This document shows, one piece after another, positions 24,769 through 32,824 of a stretch of 64,000 nucleotides of DNA; position 1 is the stretch's first letter; each line of letters begins with the position of its first letter. The stretch spans positions 1-64,000 of the forward strand of contig CAAFYZ010000028.1 in the NCBI GenBank assembly GCA_900767415.1, in the 5' to 3' direction. The translations under genes were made by a program, and so were the position numbers. The stretch is from Clostridia bacterium. Its GTDB lineage: Bacteria; Bacillota; Clostridia; Oscillospirales; CAG-272. Below the pieces are notes generated by a model. That model was not told the DNA's origin and did no database searches. It was given only the letters and a program-made list of their open reading frames with translations.

Positions 24769-25902
24769 ATGGCAGGTCTTTCTCTCAGACACATCTACAA
24801 AAAATATCCGGGCGGCGTTACCGCCGTATCCGACTTCAACCTCGAAATCAAGGACAAAGAGTTCCTGATTTTCGTCGGTCCCTCCGGTTGCGGTAAGTCC
24901 ACGACCCTTCGTATGATCGCGGGACTGGAAGAGATCACGGAAGGCGAGCTTTACATCGGCGACCGTTACGTCAACGACGTTGCCCCGAAGGACAGAGACA
25001 TCGCGATGGTGTTCCAGAACTACGCGCTGTATCCCCACATGACCGTGTTCGACAACATGGCGTTCGGTCTGAAACTGCGCAAGGTACCGAAAGAGGAGAT
25101 CAAGCGCCGCGTCGAAGAGGCGGCACGTATCCTCGACATCAGCCACCTGCTCGAAAGACGTCCGAAGGCACTGTCCGGCGGTCAGAAACAGCGTGTCGCA
25201 CTCGGTCGTGCGATCGTCCGTAACCCGAAGGTCTTCCTGCTTGACGAGCCGCTGTCCAACCTGGACGCGAAGCTGCGTGCCAGCATGAGAACCGAGCTGA
25301 CCAAACTTCATAACAAGGTTCAGACTACTTTTATTTACGTTACGCATGACCAGGTCGAGGCGATGACGATGGCGACCCGTATCGTCGTTATGAGAGACGG
25401 TATCATTCAGCAGGTAGATACGCCCCAGAACCTGTACGACAGCCCCTGCAATCTTTTCGTTGCCGGCTTCATCGGCACGCCGCAGATGAACTTCATCAAC
25501 GGCAAGCTGATCAAGAAAGAGAACGATCTCTTTGCGATGTTCGGCACGACGGAGATCAAGCTCCCCGCCGACAAGGCGAACAACCCCGCGCTGAAAGAAT
25601 ACGTCGGGCAGGACGTGATCTTCGGTATCCGTCCCGAGGCGATTCACGACGAGCCGATGTACCTGCAGACGCTCTCCGAGACGACGATGGACGTCGATGT
25701 CGACGTTACCGAGCTGATGGGCGCGGAGATCTATCTGTACCTCAAGTTCGACGGTATGGAAGACGCCACCAACGGCCAGAATATCATCGCGAGAGTCTCC
25801 TCCCGTTCGCAGGCGCGTGCCGGCGATAAGATTAAAGTCGCGATCGAAGCTTCCCGTATCCACATCTTCGATAAGGATACCGAGAAGTGCATCTGCCACT
25901 GA
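24769..25902 (+). CDS. MsmX/UgpC-type multi-sugar ABC transporter ATPase
   Basis: The 377-residue ABC ATPase has Walker A GPSGCGKST, Q-loop QNYALYPHMTV, signature LSGGQKQRVALGRA, Walker B VFLLDEP, and the H-loop YVTHDQ. A C-terminal TOBE/regulatory domain (about 240-377) is typical of CUT1 sugar importers. No permease or binding-protein genes are adjacent, as for MsmX in Bacillus, which energises several sugar importers at once. The neighbouring intracellular alpha-galactosidase fits uptake of galactosides. SD AAGGAGA. Confidence 0.92.
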   Translation: MAGLSLRHIYKKYPGGVTAVSDFNLEIKDKEFLIFVGPSGCGKSTTLRMIAGLEEITEGELYIGDRYVNDVAPKDRDIAMVFQNYALYPHMTVFDNMAFGLKLRKVPKEEIKRRVEEAARILDISHLLERRPKALSGGQKQRVALGRAIVRNPKVFLLDEPLSNLDAKLRASMRTELTKLHNKVQTTFIYVTHDQVEAMTMATRIVVMRDGIIQQVDTPQNLYDSPCNLFVAGFIGTPQMNFINGKLIKKENDLFAMFGTTEIKLPADKANNPALKEYVGQDVIFGIRPEAIHDEPMYLQTLSETTMDVDVDVTELMGAEIYLYLKFDGMEDATNGQNIIARVSSRSQARAGDKIKVAIEASRIHIFDKDTEKCICH

Positions 25903-25969
25903 TCCCGCGTTCTTTTGGCAGGGATGTAAATTTTTGCGTGAAAATTCTTCGGAATTTTATAAAAAATAC

Positions 25970-25998
25970 TTGACGCGCGAAAATTTATTTGCTATAAT
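25970..25998 (+). promoter_or_regulatory. Promoter of the coiled-coil protein gene
   Basis: TTGACG, 17 bases, TATAAT. Confidence 0.82.
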
Positions 25999-26048
25999 AT
26001 AAACAGTATATAATATTATCAGCCGGAAACGGAGAAAGAGGTAACGGT

Positions 26049-27671
26049 ATGAACGGTGAATCCATGAATGTCGCGGCGGAGAACAACGTTCCGATGACGA
26101 AGCAGGAAAGCAAGGTCACCCTCGCGAATAAGAAGAAGACCATCGCGCAGAGTCAGAGAAGCGTTGTGATCGCTCTTGACGATTACAAGAAAGCGGCAAA
26201 GAAACTGCAGAAAAAAGCAAACCTGAATGCGAAGATGCAGGCGGCTTCCGCTGCGAAACCGAGAAACTACGCAAAGAGAAACAAGGCGGAACTTGCACAG
26301 GCAGCGTATGATGCCGCGGATGCGGAAGTCAAGGCGATTGCCGAAGATATCCGTCTCAAGATGGAAGACATCGCGGCGCAGTATGCGGAACTTCGCGAGC
26401 TTCTTGCCGACAGACGGAAACTGGTTTTGAAGTCCGAGACCGAAGAGGCGGATTTTGTCCAGTACGTAGACGTACATAAGGCGAGAATCGAGGGCACCTA
26501 CGGTATCGTTCTCCCCGAAGAGCCGACTGCCGCACCGGAAGAGCCCGTGGAAGAAGCACCTGCGGAAGAAGAGAAGGCACCTGCGTTCCCGTTCCCGCCC
26601 TACGGCTTCCCGATGTATCCCCCGGTATATAATATTTATCAGCCCGCGGCACCCGCGCAGGCAGCACCTGCCGCCACCGCTTCCGAGACCCGTCCCGAGG
26701 TCAAGGTTCTTCCCGTCAACATCGACATCTCCAAGGCAGTGGAAAAGGCGGTCAACACCGCGCTCTCCCGCTTTGCGAGCGAGTTTGAGACGAAGCTGAA
26801 TGATTACATCGCTTCCATGCCCGCACCGACCGGACTTTCTTCCGCAACCGTCAAGGCGTATGAGATGGAAGTTCAGGTTTCCGAAGACGAGAAGTTCCTG
26901 ATGGAAAAACTCGCTGCCATGGTCGAGAACGTCAAGTCGATCAACGAGAAGATGCTTGAGCTGAACGCGGCGTATGCCGACATCACCGACAAGCAGAAGG
27001 AGATCTCCGAGCAGCAGAAGAAGACCAACGACATTCAGCGCTACACGCTTCGTGAACAGCAGGGCGTCCAGGTCAACCAGAAGGTCATCGGTAAGGATCA
27101 GATCGCCGTTGTCGAAGAGCAGACCGCCGTTGCGGAACAGCAGAAGGCAGCCGTCGAGCGTCAGCAGGCGATTCTCGAGGCACAGACCGAGGTCGCGAAG
27201 GAGCAGGCAATGCTGATCGACGCGCAGAGCGAGATCAGTGAAGCCATGAAGTCGATCGCCGCCGCACAGGGCGACATCGTTACCGCGCAGGAGAACCTCA
27301 CCAAGAGCAACAACGAGAACATGGAAGCATGGAAGAACGTTGCCGATATGCAGAACGATCTCAACAACCAGCAGAAAGAAACCGCCAACGCGCAGAAGGC
27401 GCTCGCCCGCGATCAGAAAGCGATCAGCGAAAAGCAGAAGACGGCAGAAGAACTTCAGGCAGGCATTCTTGACGGCTTGAAGACCATGCTGAAAGAGAAT
27501 AAGTCTCTGTCGGATGCGCTGGAGAGAGAACGCGCAAAACTTCAGAAGAAAGCCGATAAAAAGGCAGAAGAGAAGAAGGCGGAAGACGCTCCCGCGGCAG
27601 AACCCGTAACCCTTGAGGCGGCAGAGCCCGTCGAGGAGACTGCGGAGACGGAGACTGCACCCGAGGCATAA
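26049..27671 (+). CDS. Uncharacterised coiled-coil protein with a proline/tyrosine-rich linker
   Basis: The 540-residue cytosolic protein has no family I recognise. Residues 1-150 are basic and helical (repeated Lys/Ala). Residues 160-230 are an acidic then Pro-rich linker including FPFPPYGFPMYPPVYNIYQP. Residues 230-290 are a short helical unit. Residues 285-510 form a long Gln/Lys/Glu/Ala coiled coil with an irregular motif of the kind KDQxAVVEEQTAVAEQQKAA. The C-terminus is an acidic Pro/Ala tail. There is no signal peptide. It is monocistronic with a consensus promoter, so it may be well expressed. A structural or scaffold role is only a guess. Confidence 0.75.
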   Translation: MNGESMNVAAENNVPMTKQESKVTLANKKKTIAQSQRSVVIALDDYKKAAKKLQKKANLNAKMQAASAAKPRNYAKRNKAELAQAAYDAADAEVKAIAEDIRLKMEDIAAQYAELRELLADRRKLVLKSETEEADFVQYVDVHKARIEGTYGIVLPEEPTAAPEEPVEEAPAEEEKAPAFPFPPYGFPMYPPVYNIYQPAAPAQAAPAATASETRPEVKVLPVNIDISKAVEKAVNTALSRFASEFETKLNDYIASMPAPTGLSSATVKAYEMEVQVSEDEKFLMEKLAAMVENVKSINEKMLELNAAYADITDKQKEISEQQKKTNDIQRYTLREQQGVQVNQKVIGKDQIAVVEEQTAVAEQQKAAVERQQAILEAQTEVAKEQAMLIDAQSEISEAMKSIAAAQGDIVTAQENLTKSNNENMEAWKNVADMQNDLNNQQKETANAQKALARDQKAISEKQKTAEELQAGILDGLKTMLKENKSLSDALERERAKLQKKADKKAEEKKAEDAPAAEPVTLEAAEPVEETAETETAPEA

Positions 27672-27672
27672 G

Positions 27673-28851
27673 TCACTCTTCCGAGAGCTTTTGAACCCAT
27701 TCCTCGAATCTTTCTTCTTCCGTCTTTCGGAACAGAGAGATCACATGAGAGAAACCGGAGATTCCGTCTCCGGTTTCTTTTTTGTCCGCGGTCGCGGGCC
27801 CTTCTTTTATCACGCCCTCCGCACCGGGGGAACGCCACGAGCCCGTCTTTTTTGCCTGCTCGGACGTGTACACGCCCCGTATGCGCTCCGTCACTTCACG
27901 ATAGCTCCGAAAGGGGCGTAAAAGCCCGCCGTCGGGCGCAAACGCCCCGACCGTCTCACAGAGGCGTCGGCATTTGTCGCTCGCACCGTGCAAAAAACAG
28001 GGCGTGTGGCAGAGGAGAGAAAACACCCCGCCGTGAAATCGCTCGGAGACCGAAAAGCGCGCCGCGGCGCACACGCGGGAGAACTCTTCGTAGGAGCGCG
28101 GCGCGAAGAAACCGACGCCGTACCTTGCCGCGAGACGGGAGAGCGCGGCACCGTCTTCCTTCGGGTGAAAGGCGGCGATGACGACCCTCCACTCCATCGC
28201 GTGAGCGGAGAGAATCAGCTCGTCAAGCCACGGATCCCCGACCGAACTTTTGCGAGGGATCAGCAAAAGGAGATTTTCTTTTTTTGCTTGTTTTTCGGGG
28301 AGGGAAAAGCACAGATCGGGTACAAAGCGGAGATCCTTCCCCTCGGGAAACATCGCGCGCAAAGCGGCAAGATCGCCCGCCGTGCGTGCTCCGAGACAGG
28401 AGAAGCCGTCGAGTGCCTTCCGCGCCGTTTTGCATGAGAGCCACCCGCGAAAGCCGCCGATCCCTCCGCCGTACATCATCAGCGGTTTCCCCGCGCGTGT
28501 CGCATACCGCAGGAGCAGGGTATAGAAGAGCAGGGAGGAAAAACTGCTCTCGCTTTGCAAAAGATTCCCCCCGACCAAGACCACGCACCGACACGCACGG
28601 ATTTTTTGAAAGAGGGCAAGCACCTTTCGCCGTGAAAAAGGCAGGACGAGGGGCGTATCGTCCGTGCGCTTCTCCCCGCGCGTATGCCGCCCCGCCGTCC
28701 GCTTCCCGACGGAACTTTCTTTATCGTCAGACAGGACGTGATAAGGGATCCCGCGGGCGTGCAAGCGGGCGGTGAAAATACGCAGCGTCTCCTCGTCTCC
28801 GAGGTTGCCGAAACCGAAATAGCCGAAAAGAAGCAGTGCTTTTTCTTCCAT
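27673..28851 (-). CDS. CsaB-like polysaccharide pyruvyl transferase
   Basis: The 392-residue protein begins LLLFGYFGFGNLGDEETL, the signature of the polysaccharide pyruvyl transferase family, and carries VVLVGGNLLQ, MMYGGGIGGF and SVSERFHGGVFSLLC (the conserved ERFHG). In Bacillota, CsaB adds pyruvate ketals to secondary wall polymer so that SLH-domain proteins can bind; the window also encodes an SLH protein (52.2-53.5 kb), which fits. The last 70 or so residues, beyond the family core, are low in hydrophobics. The ATG at 28851 follows AGGAGGGGAG; a longer frame to 28950 lacks an SD. The symbol csaB is likely but not certain. Confidence 0.82.
   Translation of the reverse strand: MEEKALLLFGYFGFGNLGDEETLRIFTARLHARGIPYHVLSDDKESSVGKRTAGRHTRGEKRTDDTPLVLPFSRRKVLALFQKIRACRCVVLVGGNLLQSESSFSSLLFYTLLLRYATRAGKPLMMYGGGIGGFRGWLSCKTARKALDGFSCLGARTAGDLAALRAMFPEGKDLRFVPDLCFSLPEKQAKKENLLLLIPRKSSVGDPWLDELILSAHAMEWRVVIAAFHPKEDGAALSRLAARYGVGFFAPRSYEEFSRVCAAARFSVSERFHGGVFSLLCHTPCFLHGASDKCRRLCETVGAFAPDGGLLRPFRSYREVTERIRGVYTSEQAKKTGSWRSPGAEGVIKEGPATADKKETGDGISGFSHVISLFRKTEEERFEEWVQKLSEE
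27751..27783 (+). terminator. Terminator of the coiled-coil gene, inside the convergent gene's 3' end
   Basis: GAAACCGGAGA/TCTCCGGTTTC stem followed by T6. It overlaps codons near the C-terminus of the pyruvyl transferase gene on the other strand. Confidence 0.8.
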
Positions 28852-29040
28852 CCGCTCCCCTCCTTTTTTCTTATTTTTCCCGAAAACGGGAAAAGCATGA
28901 CCGAAGGGGAAGCAATCCGCCCTTTTCTTTTCAAAACATGGAAATTGCAAACAATCATAGTCAATCGTGCCGATTTTTCTGTTATATTCGGCGAAAATGT
29001 CGGAAAACAGAAAGAAATCGGTTTGCCGATTTTACGAAAA
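28852..29040. other. Intergenic stretch with no recognised feature
   Basis: About 190 bases, A/T-rich. No convincing -10/-35 pair for the minus-strand pyruvyl transferase was found, and no ORF with an SD. Confidence 0.5.
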
Positions 29041-29080
29041 AAGAGTGCCACGGCGATATACCGTGGCACTCTTTTTTATT
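29041..29080. terminator. Terminator of spoVG
   Basis: AAGAGTGCCACGG pairs with CCGTGGCACTCTT around a 7- to 8-base loop; T-runs on both strands. It lies 10-50 bases past the spoVG stop. Confidence 0.9.
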
Positions 29081-29089
29081 TTTCGCCGA

Positions 29090-29395
29090 TCAGATAATAA
29101 CGGCGTTTTCCGCAGCTTCCGCTTCGTCATGCTCCGCGGCAACGCGCTGAACATGGTAGGCATCGATGACGGCATTTTCGAGTTTGGCTCTGAATTCCGC
29201 GTTGATCGGGTGAACGATGTCGCGGTATGTTCCGTCGGGATTCTTGCGGGAAGGCATCACGATGAAATAACGGTCTCTCGCGAAAATGACCTTGATGTCA
29301 TGGACGGCGAGACAATCGTCAAAGGTGACGGAGACGACGGCTTTCATCGGTCCTTCGTCGAAAAATTTTCTGATTTTGATGTCTGTGATCTGCAT
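29090..29395 (-). CDS. spoVG: SpoVG, RNA/DNA-binding sporulation and division regulator
   Basis: The 101-residue protein is a typical SpoVG: MQITDIKIRKFFDEGPMKAV, VTFDDCLAVHDIKVI, and VMPSRKNPDGTYRDIVHPIN. In Bacillota it is a small dimeric nucleic-acid-binding protein affecting septation during sporulation, capsule and virulence genes. The start follows AGGAAAGGAA-type SD on the minus strand. The upstream region is divergent from murC. No clear sigma-H promoter could be assigned. Confidence 0.95.
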   Translation of the reverse strand: MQITDIKIRKFFDEGPMKAVVSVTFDDCLAVHDIKVIFARDRYFIVMPSRKNPDGTYRDIVHPINAEFRAKLENAVIDAYHVQRVAAEHDEAEAAENAVII

Positions 29396-29495
29396 TTGAG
29401 AATTCCTTTCCTGCGTTGTAAACTTTTTTCAACTACTGCATATAGTATACAATATCCGCCCCGAAATATTCACCTTTTATTTTGAATGATCCGTT

Positions 29496-29523
29496 TTGTT
29501 TTTGAAAATTATAAGTGTATAAA
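29496..29523 (+). promoter_or_regulatory. Promoter of murC
   Basis: TTGTTT, 16 bases, TATAAA. It makes the upstream TTG at 29526 an unlikely start. Confidence 0.5.
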
Positions 29524-29618
29524 TTTTGAACTTGAAGGAAAAGAGTTCAACCTTACGGAATCTTTTGGTTTTTCGTCGCATTTTTGAAGAAAGGACGCCG
29601 CCTTCGGCGACCGATGCC

Positions 29619-31079
29619 ATGCCGCTTACCCATTCTTCTTATCCTCCCGCCGTGCTTTGCGCTCTGCTCGAAGAGCGTACGCTCCCGATCTTCTTCGTCG
29701 GGATCGGCGGCGTCTCCGTCCGCACACTCGCCATGTACGCACACCGCCTCGGCTATCCCGTGCGCGGCTGTGACAGAGAAGAGAGCCCCGCACTCGACGC
29801 TCTGCGCGCCGTCGGAATCGAAGTCTTCCCCCGCCACGCGGCGGAGAACGCCCGCGGCGCGGGACTTGTCGTCTATACGCTCGCCGCGTCGGAGAATACC
29901 CCGGAACTTTGCTATGCGCGTGACCACGGGATCCCCGCCGTTTCGCGCGCCGAGTTCCTCGGTGCGCTCATGCTCCGCTTCGATACGAGGATCGGCGTCT
30001 CCGGCTCTCACGGGAAGAGCGGCACGACGGCAAAACTCGCCGCCGCCCTTCGCCTCGCGGGCAGGCGTCCCACCGTCTTCTGCGGTGCCTCTCTCCCCGG
30101 GGGAGAGCCGTGGATTTTCGGCGGGGAGGAGACGCTGATTTACGAGGCGTGCGAATACCGCGACTCTTTTTTGCACTTTTTCCCGACCGTTTCCGTCTTT
30201 TTGAATCTGGAGCTCGATCATACCGACTATTTTGCGGACATCGACGCGCTCGCGGCGTCCTTTCTCGCCGCCGCCGACCGTTCGCCCGTCTCGGTGCTGA
30301 ATGCCGACGACGAACGTCTTCGCCGCATCGCACGGAAGACGAAGAGCCGCCCGATCCTCTTCGGAGAAGGGAAGGACTACGACTTCGGTTACCGCGTGAC
30401 GGACGTCTCGCACGGCTACGTTACCTTCCGCGCCTACGAGGGCGGGGAAGCCCTCGGCGACGTGACTCTCGGGACACCGGGGCGTTTTCAGACGGTGAAC
30501 GCCGTCGCCGCAATCGCCGCCGCCCGCACGACGGGGACGGATTTTTCGTATCTTCGGACGGCACTTTCCCGCGATACGGGGATCCCCCGTCGGATGGAAC
30601 GGCTCGGCACGCTGTTCGGACGCCCTGTGTTTTACGACTATGCCCATCATCCGACCGAGATCCGCGCGGTTTTGTCCGCTCTGCGCGAGATGACGGGCGG
30701 GGGCGTTACCGTGATCTTTTCGCCGCACACCTATTCCCGCACGGCGTCGCTGTTTTCTTCCTTTGCCGACGCGCTCGCCGAGGCGTCGGACGTAATCCTT
30801 CTGCCGATTTTCGCGGCGAGAGAAGAGCCGATCCCCGGCGTGACGTCCGAACGTCTTGCGGAGGCGATCGGGAAAAAAGCCGTCGCCCTGTCGGCGGAAG
30901 ACGCACTCGGCTATGTCGAAGAACATACCGAAGGGGCGATCGCCCTGCTCGGGGCGGGCGATCTTTCCGTTCCCCTTGCCGGGATTCGTGCCGCTCTCGA
31001 CGGCAAAAGTCCCGGTTTTCCCGCCGAAAAAGAAAGAAAAAACGAAAAAACTCTTGACAATCCGCCCCGATCGGTGTAA
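29619..31079 (+). CDS. murC: UDP-N-acetylmuramate-L-alanine ligase (MurC)
   Basis: The 486-residue Mur ligase has the MurC-type N-domain (FFVGIGGVSVRTLAMYAHRL), the ATP loop SGSHGKSGTTAKLA (usually GTHGKTTTT), the central LELDHTDYF, and the C-domain with YDYAHHPTEIRA and FSPHTYSRTASLF. It adds L-Ala to UDP-MurNAc in peptidoglycan precursor synthesis. The start is uncertain. The ATG at 29619 begins just before the Rossmann fold but its SD-like AAAGGA is 23 bases away; a TTG at 29565 is possible. The end of the gene contains the promoter for the mgtE leader. Confidence 0.85.
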   Translation: MPLTHSSYPPAVLCALLEERTLPIFFVGIGGVSVRTLAMYAHRLGYPVRGCDREESPALDALRAVGIEVFPRHAAENARGAGLVVYTLAASENTPELCYARDHGIPAVSRAEFLGALMLRFDTRIGVSGSHGKSGTTAKLAAALRLAGRRPTVFCGASLPGGEPWIFGGEETLIYEACEYRDSFLHFFPTVSVFLNLELDHTDYFADIDALAASFLAAADRSPVSVLNADDERLRRIARKTKSRPILFGEGKDYDFGYRVTDVSHGYVTFRAYEGGEALGDVTLGTPGRFQTVNAVAAIAAARTTGTDFSYLRTALSRDTGIPRRMERLGTLFGRPVFYDYAHHPTEIRAVLSALREMTGGGVTVIFSPHTYSRTASLFSSFADALAEASDVILLPIFAAREEPIPGVTSERLAEAIGKKAVALSAEDALGYVEEHTEGAIALLGAGDLSVPLAGIRAALDGKSPGFPAEKERKNEKTLDNPPRSV

Positions 31080-31082
31080 AAT
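31054..31082 (+). promoter_or_regulatory. Promoter of the mgtE leader, inside the murC 3' end
   Basis: TTGACA, 17 bases, TAAAAT. The transcript would start near 31089 and carry a leader of about 250 bases before mgtE. Confidence 0.85.
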
Positions 31083-31121
31083 ACCGATGAATGAAACATA
31101 CTGAAAGCGAGGTGAGACCGC

Positions 31122-31217
31122 ATGATAGGGGATGACCGAAGTAGCAAGGTACACATATCGTATACCGACGCGCATTTTCCGCGGTCTCGCACCCGCGGAG
31201 CGGGACTCGGGGCGTAG
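31122..31217 (+). CDS. Putative 31-residue leader peptide of mgtE
   Basis: The ATG follows GAGGTGAG with 7-base spacing. The peptide starts MIGDDRSSKV, has a His/Tyr/Asp-rich middle, and ends with an Arg-rich segment (FPRSRTRGAGLGA). It stops in the loop of the hairpin just before the mgtE terminator. Two aspartates directly after the start recall the acidic N-terminus of Salmonella MgtL, whose translation destabilises ribosomes at low Mg2+. The similarity is in design, not sequence. Too short for standard gene finders. Confidence 0.55.
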   Translation: MIGDDRSSKVHISYTDAHFPRSRTRGAGLGA

Positions 31218-31271
31218 TTTCCCCGAGGGAGATTTTTGCCCGGCTTTTGCCGTGCTCTGTCTTCTTTTTTC

Positions 31272-31304
31272 GCGCGCGTCGATGATGCGCGCTTTTTCGT
31301 TTTT
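31272..31304 (+). terminator. Attenuator terminator before mgtE
   Basis: GCGCGC, loop, GCGCGC hairpin followed by TTTTTCGTTTTT, 38 bases upstream of the mgtE ATG. It would stop transcription unless overridden. Confidence 0.75.
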
Positions 31305-31342
31305 CCGCAGAAAACGAAATCCGAGAAAAGAGGAACCTACCC

Positions 31343-32758
31343 ATGCAGGACAACGAAAACCGCACGGACGACGTGCGTGAAGTACATGAGACCCCGGACC
31401 TTGCCGAAGTGGCGGAGGAACTTCGGCAGAAGATCGACGAGAGAGATTTTGCCGGCTTCCGTGCCGAGATCTCGACGCTGAACCCGACCGACATCGCCGA
31501 ACTCTTCGATGAGATCCCCGAAGAGTACGAAGGTCGCTTTTTCCGCCTTCTTTCCAAAGAGGACGCGGCAAAAGCGTTTGTCGATATGGACTCCGACAGA
31601 CAGGAAAAAATCATCAACTCCTTCACCGACCGCGAACTTGCCGAGATTCTGGACGAGCTTTTCCTTGACGATACCGTCGATATCATCGAGGAGATGCCCG
31701 CGAACGTCGTGAAGAGAATTCTCCGCAACTCCACACCCGAAAACCGCAATATCATCAATCAGCTTCTCCGTTATCCGAAGGACAGTGCCGGCACGATTAT
31801 GACGACCGAGTACGTCCGCTTTACCAAGACGATGACGGTGGAGCAGGCACTCGCGCACATCCGTCGCGTCGCCATCGATAAGGAAACCATCTATACCTGT
31901 TACGTGACCGATGCGGACAGACATCTGCTCGGCATCGTTACGGCAAAGGCCCTGATGATCTCTCCTCTCACCACCCGTCTTGAAGATATCATGGAGGAGA
32001 ACGTGATCTCGGTCGATACCGAAGAGGACAAAGAGGACGTCGCGAAGGTTTTCGACCGCTACGGATTCCTCGCGCTTCCCGTCGTTGACAAAGAGAACCG
32101 ACTGGTCGGTATCATCACCATCGACGATGCCATGAGCGTCATGCACGACGAGACGGAAGAAGACTTCGCGAAGATCGCCGGTATGACCCCCACCGAGACT
32201 TCCTATCTGAAGACCGGACCCTTCCGCCTCTTCCTTTCGAGAATCCCGTGGCTTCTTCTGCTGATGATCTCCGCGACCTTTTCGAGTACCATTCTGAACC
32301 GCTTCGAGGCGGCACTCCCCGCCGTTCTGATCCTCTTCGTCCCCATGCTGATGGATACGGGAGGGAACGCGGGCGGTCAGTCTTCCGTCACCGTGATCCG
32401 CGGCATTTCCCTCGGAGAACTCTCTTTTTCCGACCTTCTCGCCTCCGTCTGGAAGGAACTCCGGGTCGGTATCCTCTGCGGCGGTGCGCTTGCCGTCGTC
32501 TCGTTTTGCAAGGTGATGCTGGTCGACCATGTCATCATGCAGAATCCGAACGTTACCGTGACCGTCGCTCTCGCCGTTGCCATCTCGCTCGCTCTTACCG
32601 TTATCGTGGCGAAGCTGATCGGCTGCCTTCTTCCGCTTTTTGCCGCGAAGATCGGACTTGACCCTGCCGTGATGGCGTCTCCTTTCATCACGACGATCGT
32701 AGACGCACTTTCTCTGCTTTTGTACTTCGTGATTGCGGCGAAAGTCTTCGGATTGTAA
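31343..32758 (+). CDS. mgtE: MgtE magnesium channel
   Basis: The 471-residue protein has the MgtE layout: an N-domain of helical repeats (FDEIPEEYEGRFFRLLSKED, LDELFLDDTVDIIEEMP), tandem CBS domains (about 130-250, with VSVDTEEDKEDVAKVFDRYG), and five C-terminal membrane helices including PMLMDTGGNAGGQSS, the conserved pore and TM5-proximal region. It conducts Mg2+ into the cell and closes when cytosolic Mg2+ binds the N/CBS domains. Expression is probably controlled by the leader upstream. SD AAGAGGAA. Followed by a strong terminator. Confidence 0.94.
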   Translation: MQDNENRTDDVREVHETPDLAEVAEELRQKIDERDFAGFRAEISTLNPTDIAELFDEIPEEYEGRFFRLLSKEDAAKAFVDMDSDRQEKIINSFTDRELAEILDELFLDDTVDIIEEMPANVVKRILRNSTPENRNIINQLLRYPKDSAGTIMTTEYVRFTKTMTVEQALAHIRRVAIDKETIYTCYVTDADRHLLGIVTAKALMISPLTTRLEDIMEENVISVDTEEDKEDVAKVFDRYGFLALPVVDKENRLVGIITIDDAMSVMHDETEEDFAKIAGMTPTETSYLKTGPFRLFLSRIPWLLLLMISATFSSTILNRFEAALPAVLILFVPMLMDTGGNAGGQSSVTVIRGISLGELSFSDLLASVWKELRVGILCGGALAVVSFCKVMLVDHVIMQNPNVTVTVALAVAISLALTVIVAKLIGCLLPLFAAKIGLDPAVMASPFITTIVDALSLLLYFVIAAKVFGL

Positions 32759-32779
32759 AGTTATGTATGCAATTTTGAT

Positions 32780-32818
32780 AAAAAATCCCGGTTCTTCCGA
32801 TGAGAACCGGGATTTTTT
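32780..32818. terminator. Bidirectional terminator after mgtE
   Basis: AAAAAATCCCGGTTCT pairs with AGAACCGGGATTTTTT around a 7-base loop; it serves mgtE and the convergent M23 gene. Confidence 0.93.
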
Positions 32819-32824
32819 ATCCTC

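Larger units (their letters stand above)
31089..31342 (+). promoter_or_regulatory. Structured leader RNA with attenuator upstream of mgtE
   Basis: The leader holds, in order: an SD and ATG for a 31-codon ORF; a helix in which GGTG-AGACCGC (31111-31121, the SD/start region) pairs with GCGGTCTCGCACC (31181-31193); a CCCGC-GGA-GCGGG hairpin (31192-31204, competing for the same bases); a CTCGGGG/CCCCGAG hairpin (31206-31227) whose loop contains the ORF stop codon; and an intrinsic terminator at 31272-31304. I could not match it to the M-box (no AGGUGAGGCUCCU or GUGCUAAAGCUC signatures) or to the yybP-ykoY motif. The arrangement predicts control of mgtE by transcription attenuation, plausibly by Mg2+. 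Confidence 0.7.

Noticed and set aside
28950..29037. Extended upstream frame of the pyruvyl transferase or a small ORF here
   Set aside because: No SD and biased to A/T; the ATG at 28851 has a strong SD and matches the family start.
31080..31342. M-box (ykoK) magnesium riboswitch upstream of mgtE
   Set aside because: The signature strings of that class are missing; reported instead as an unclassified attenuator leader.
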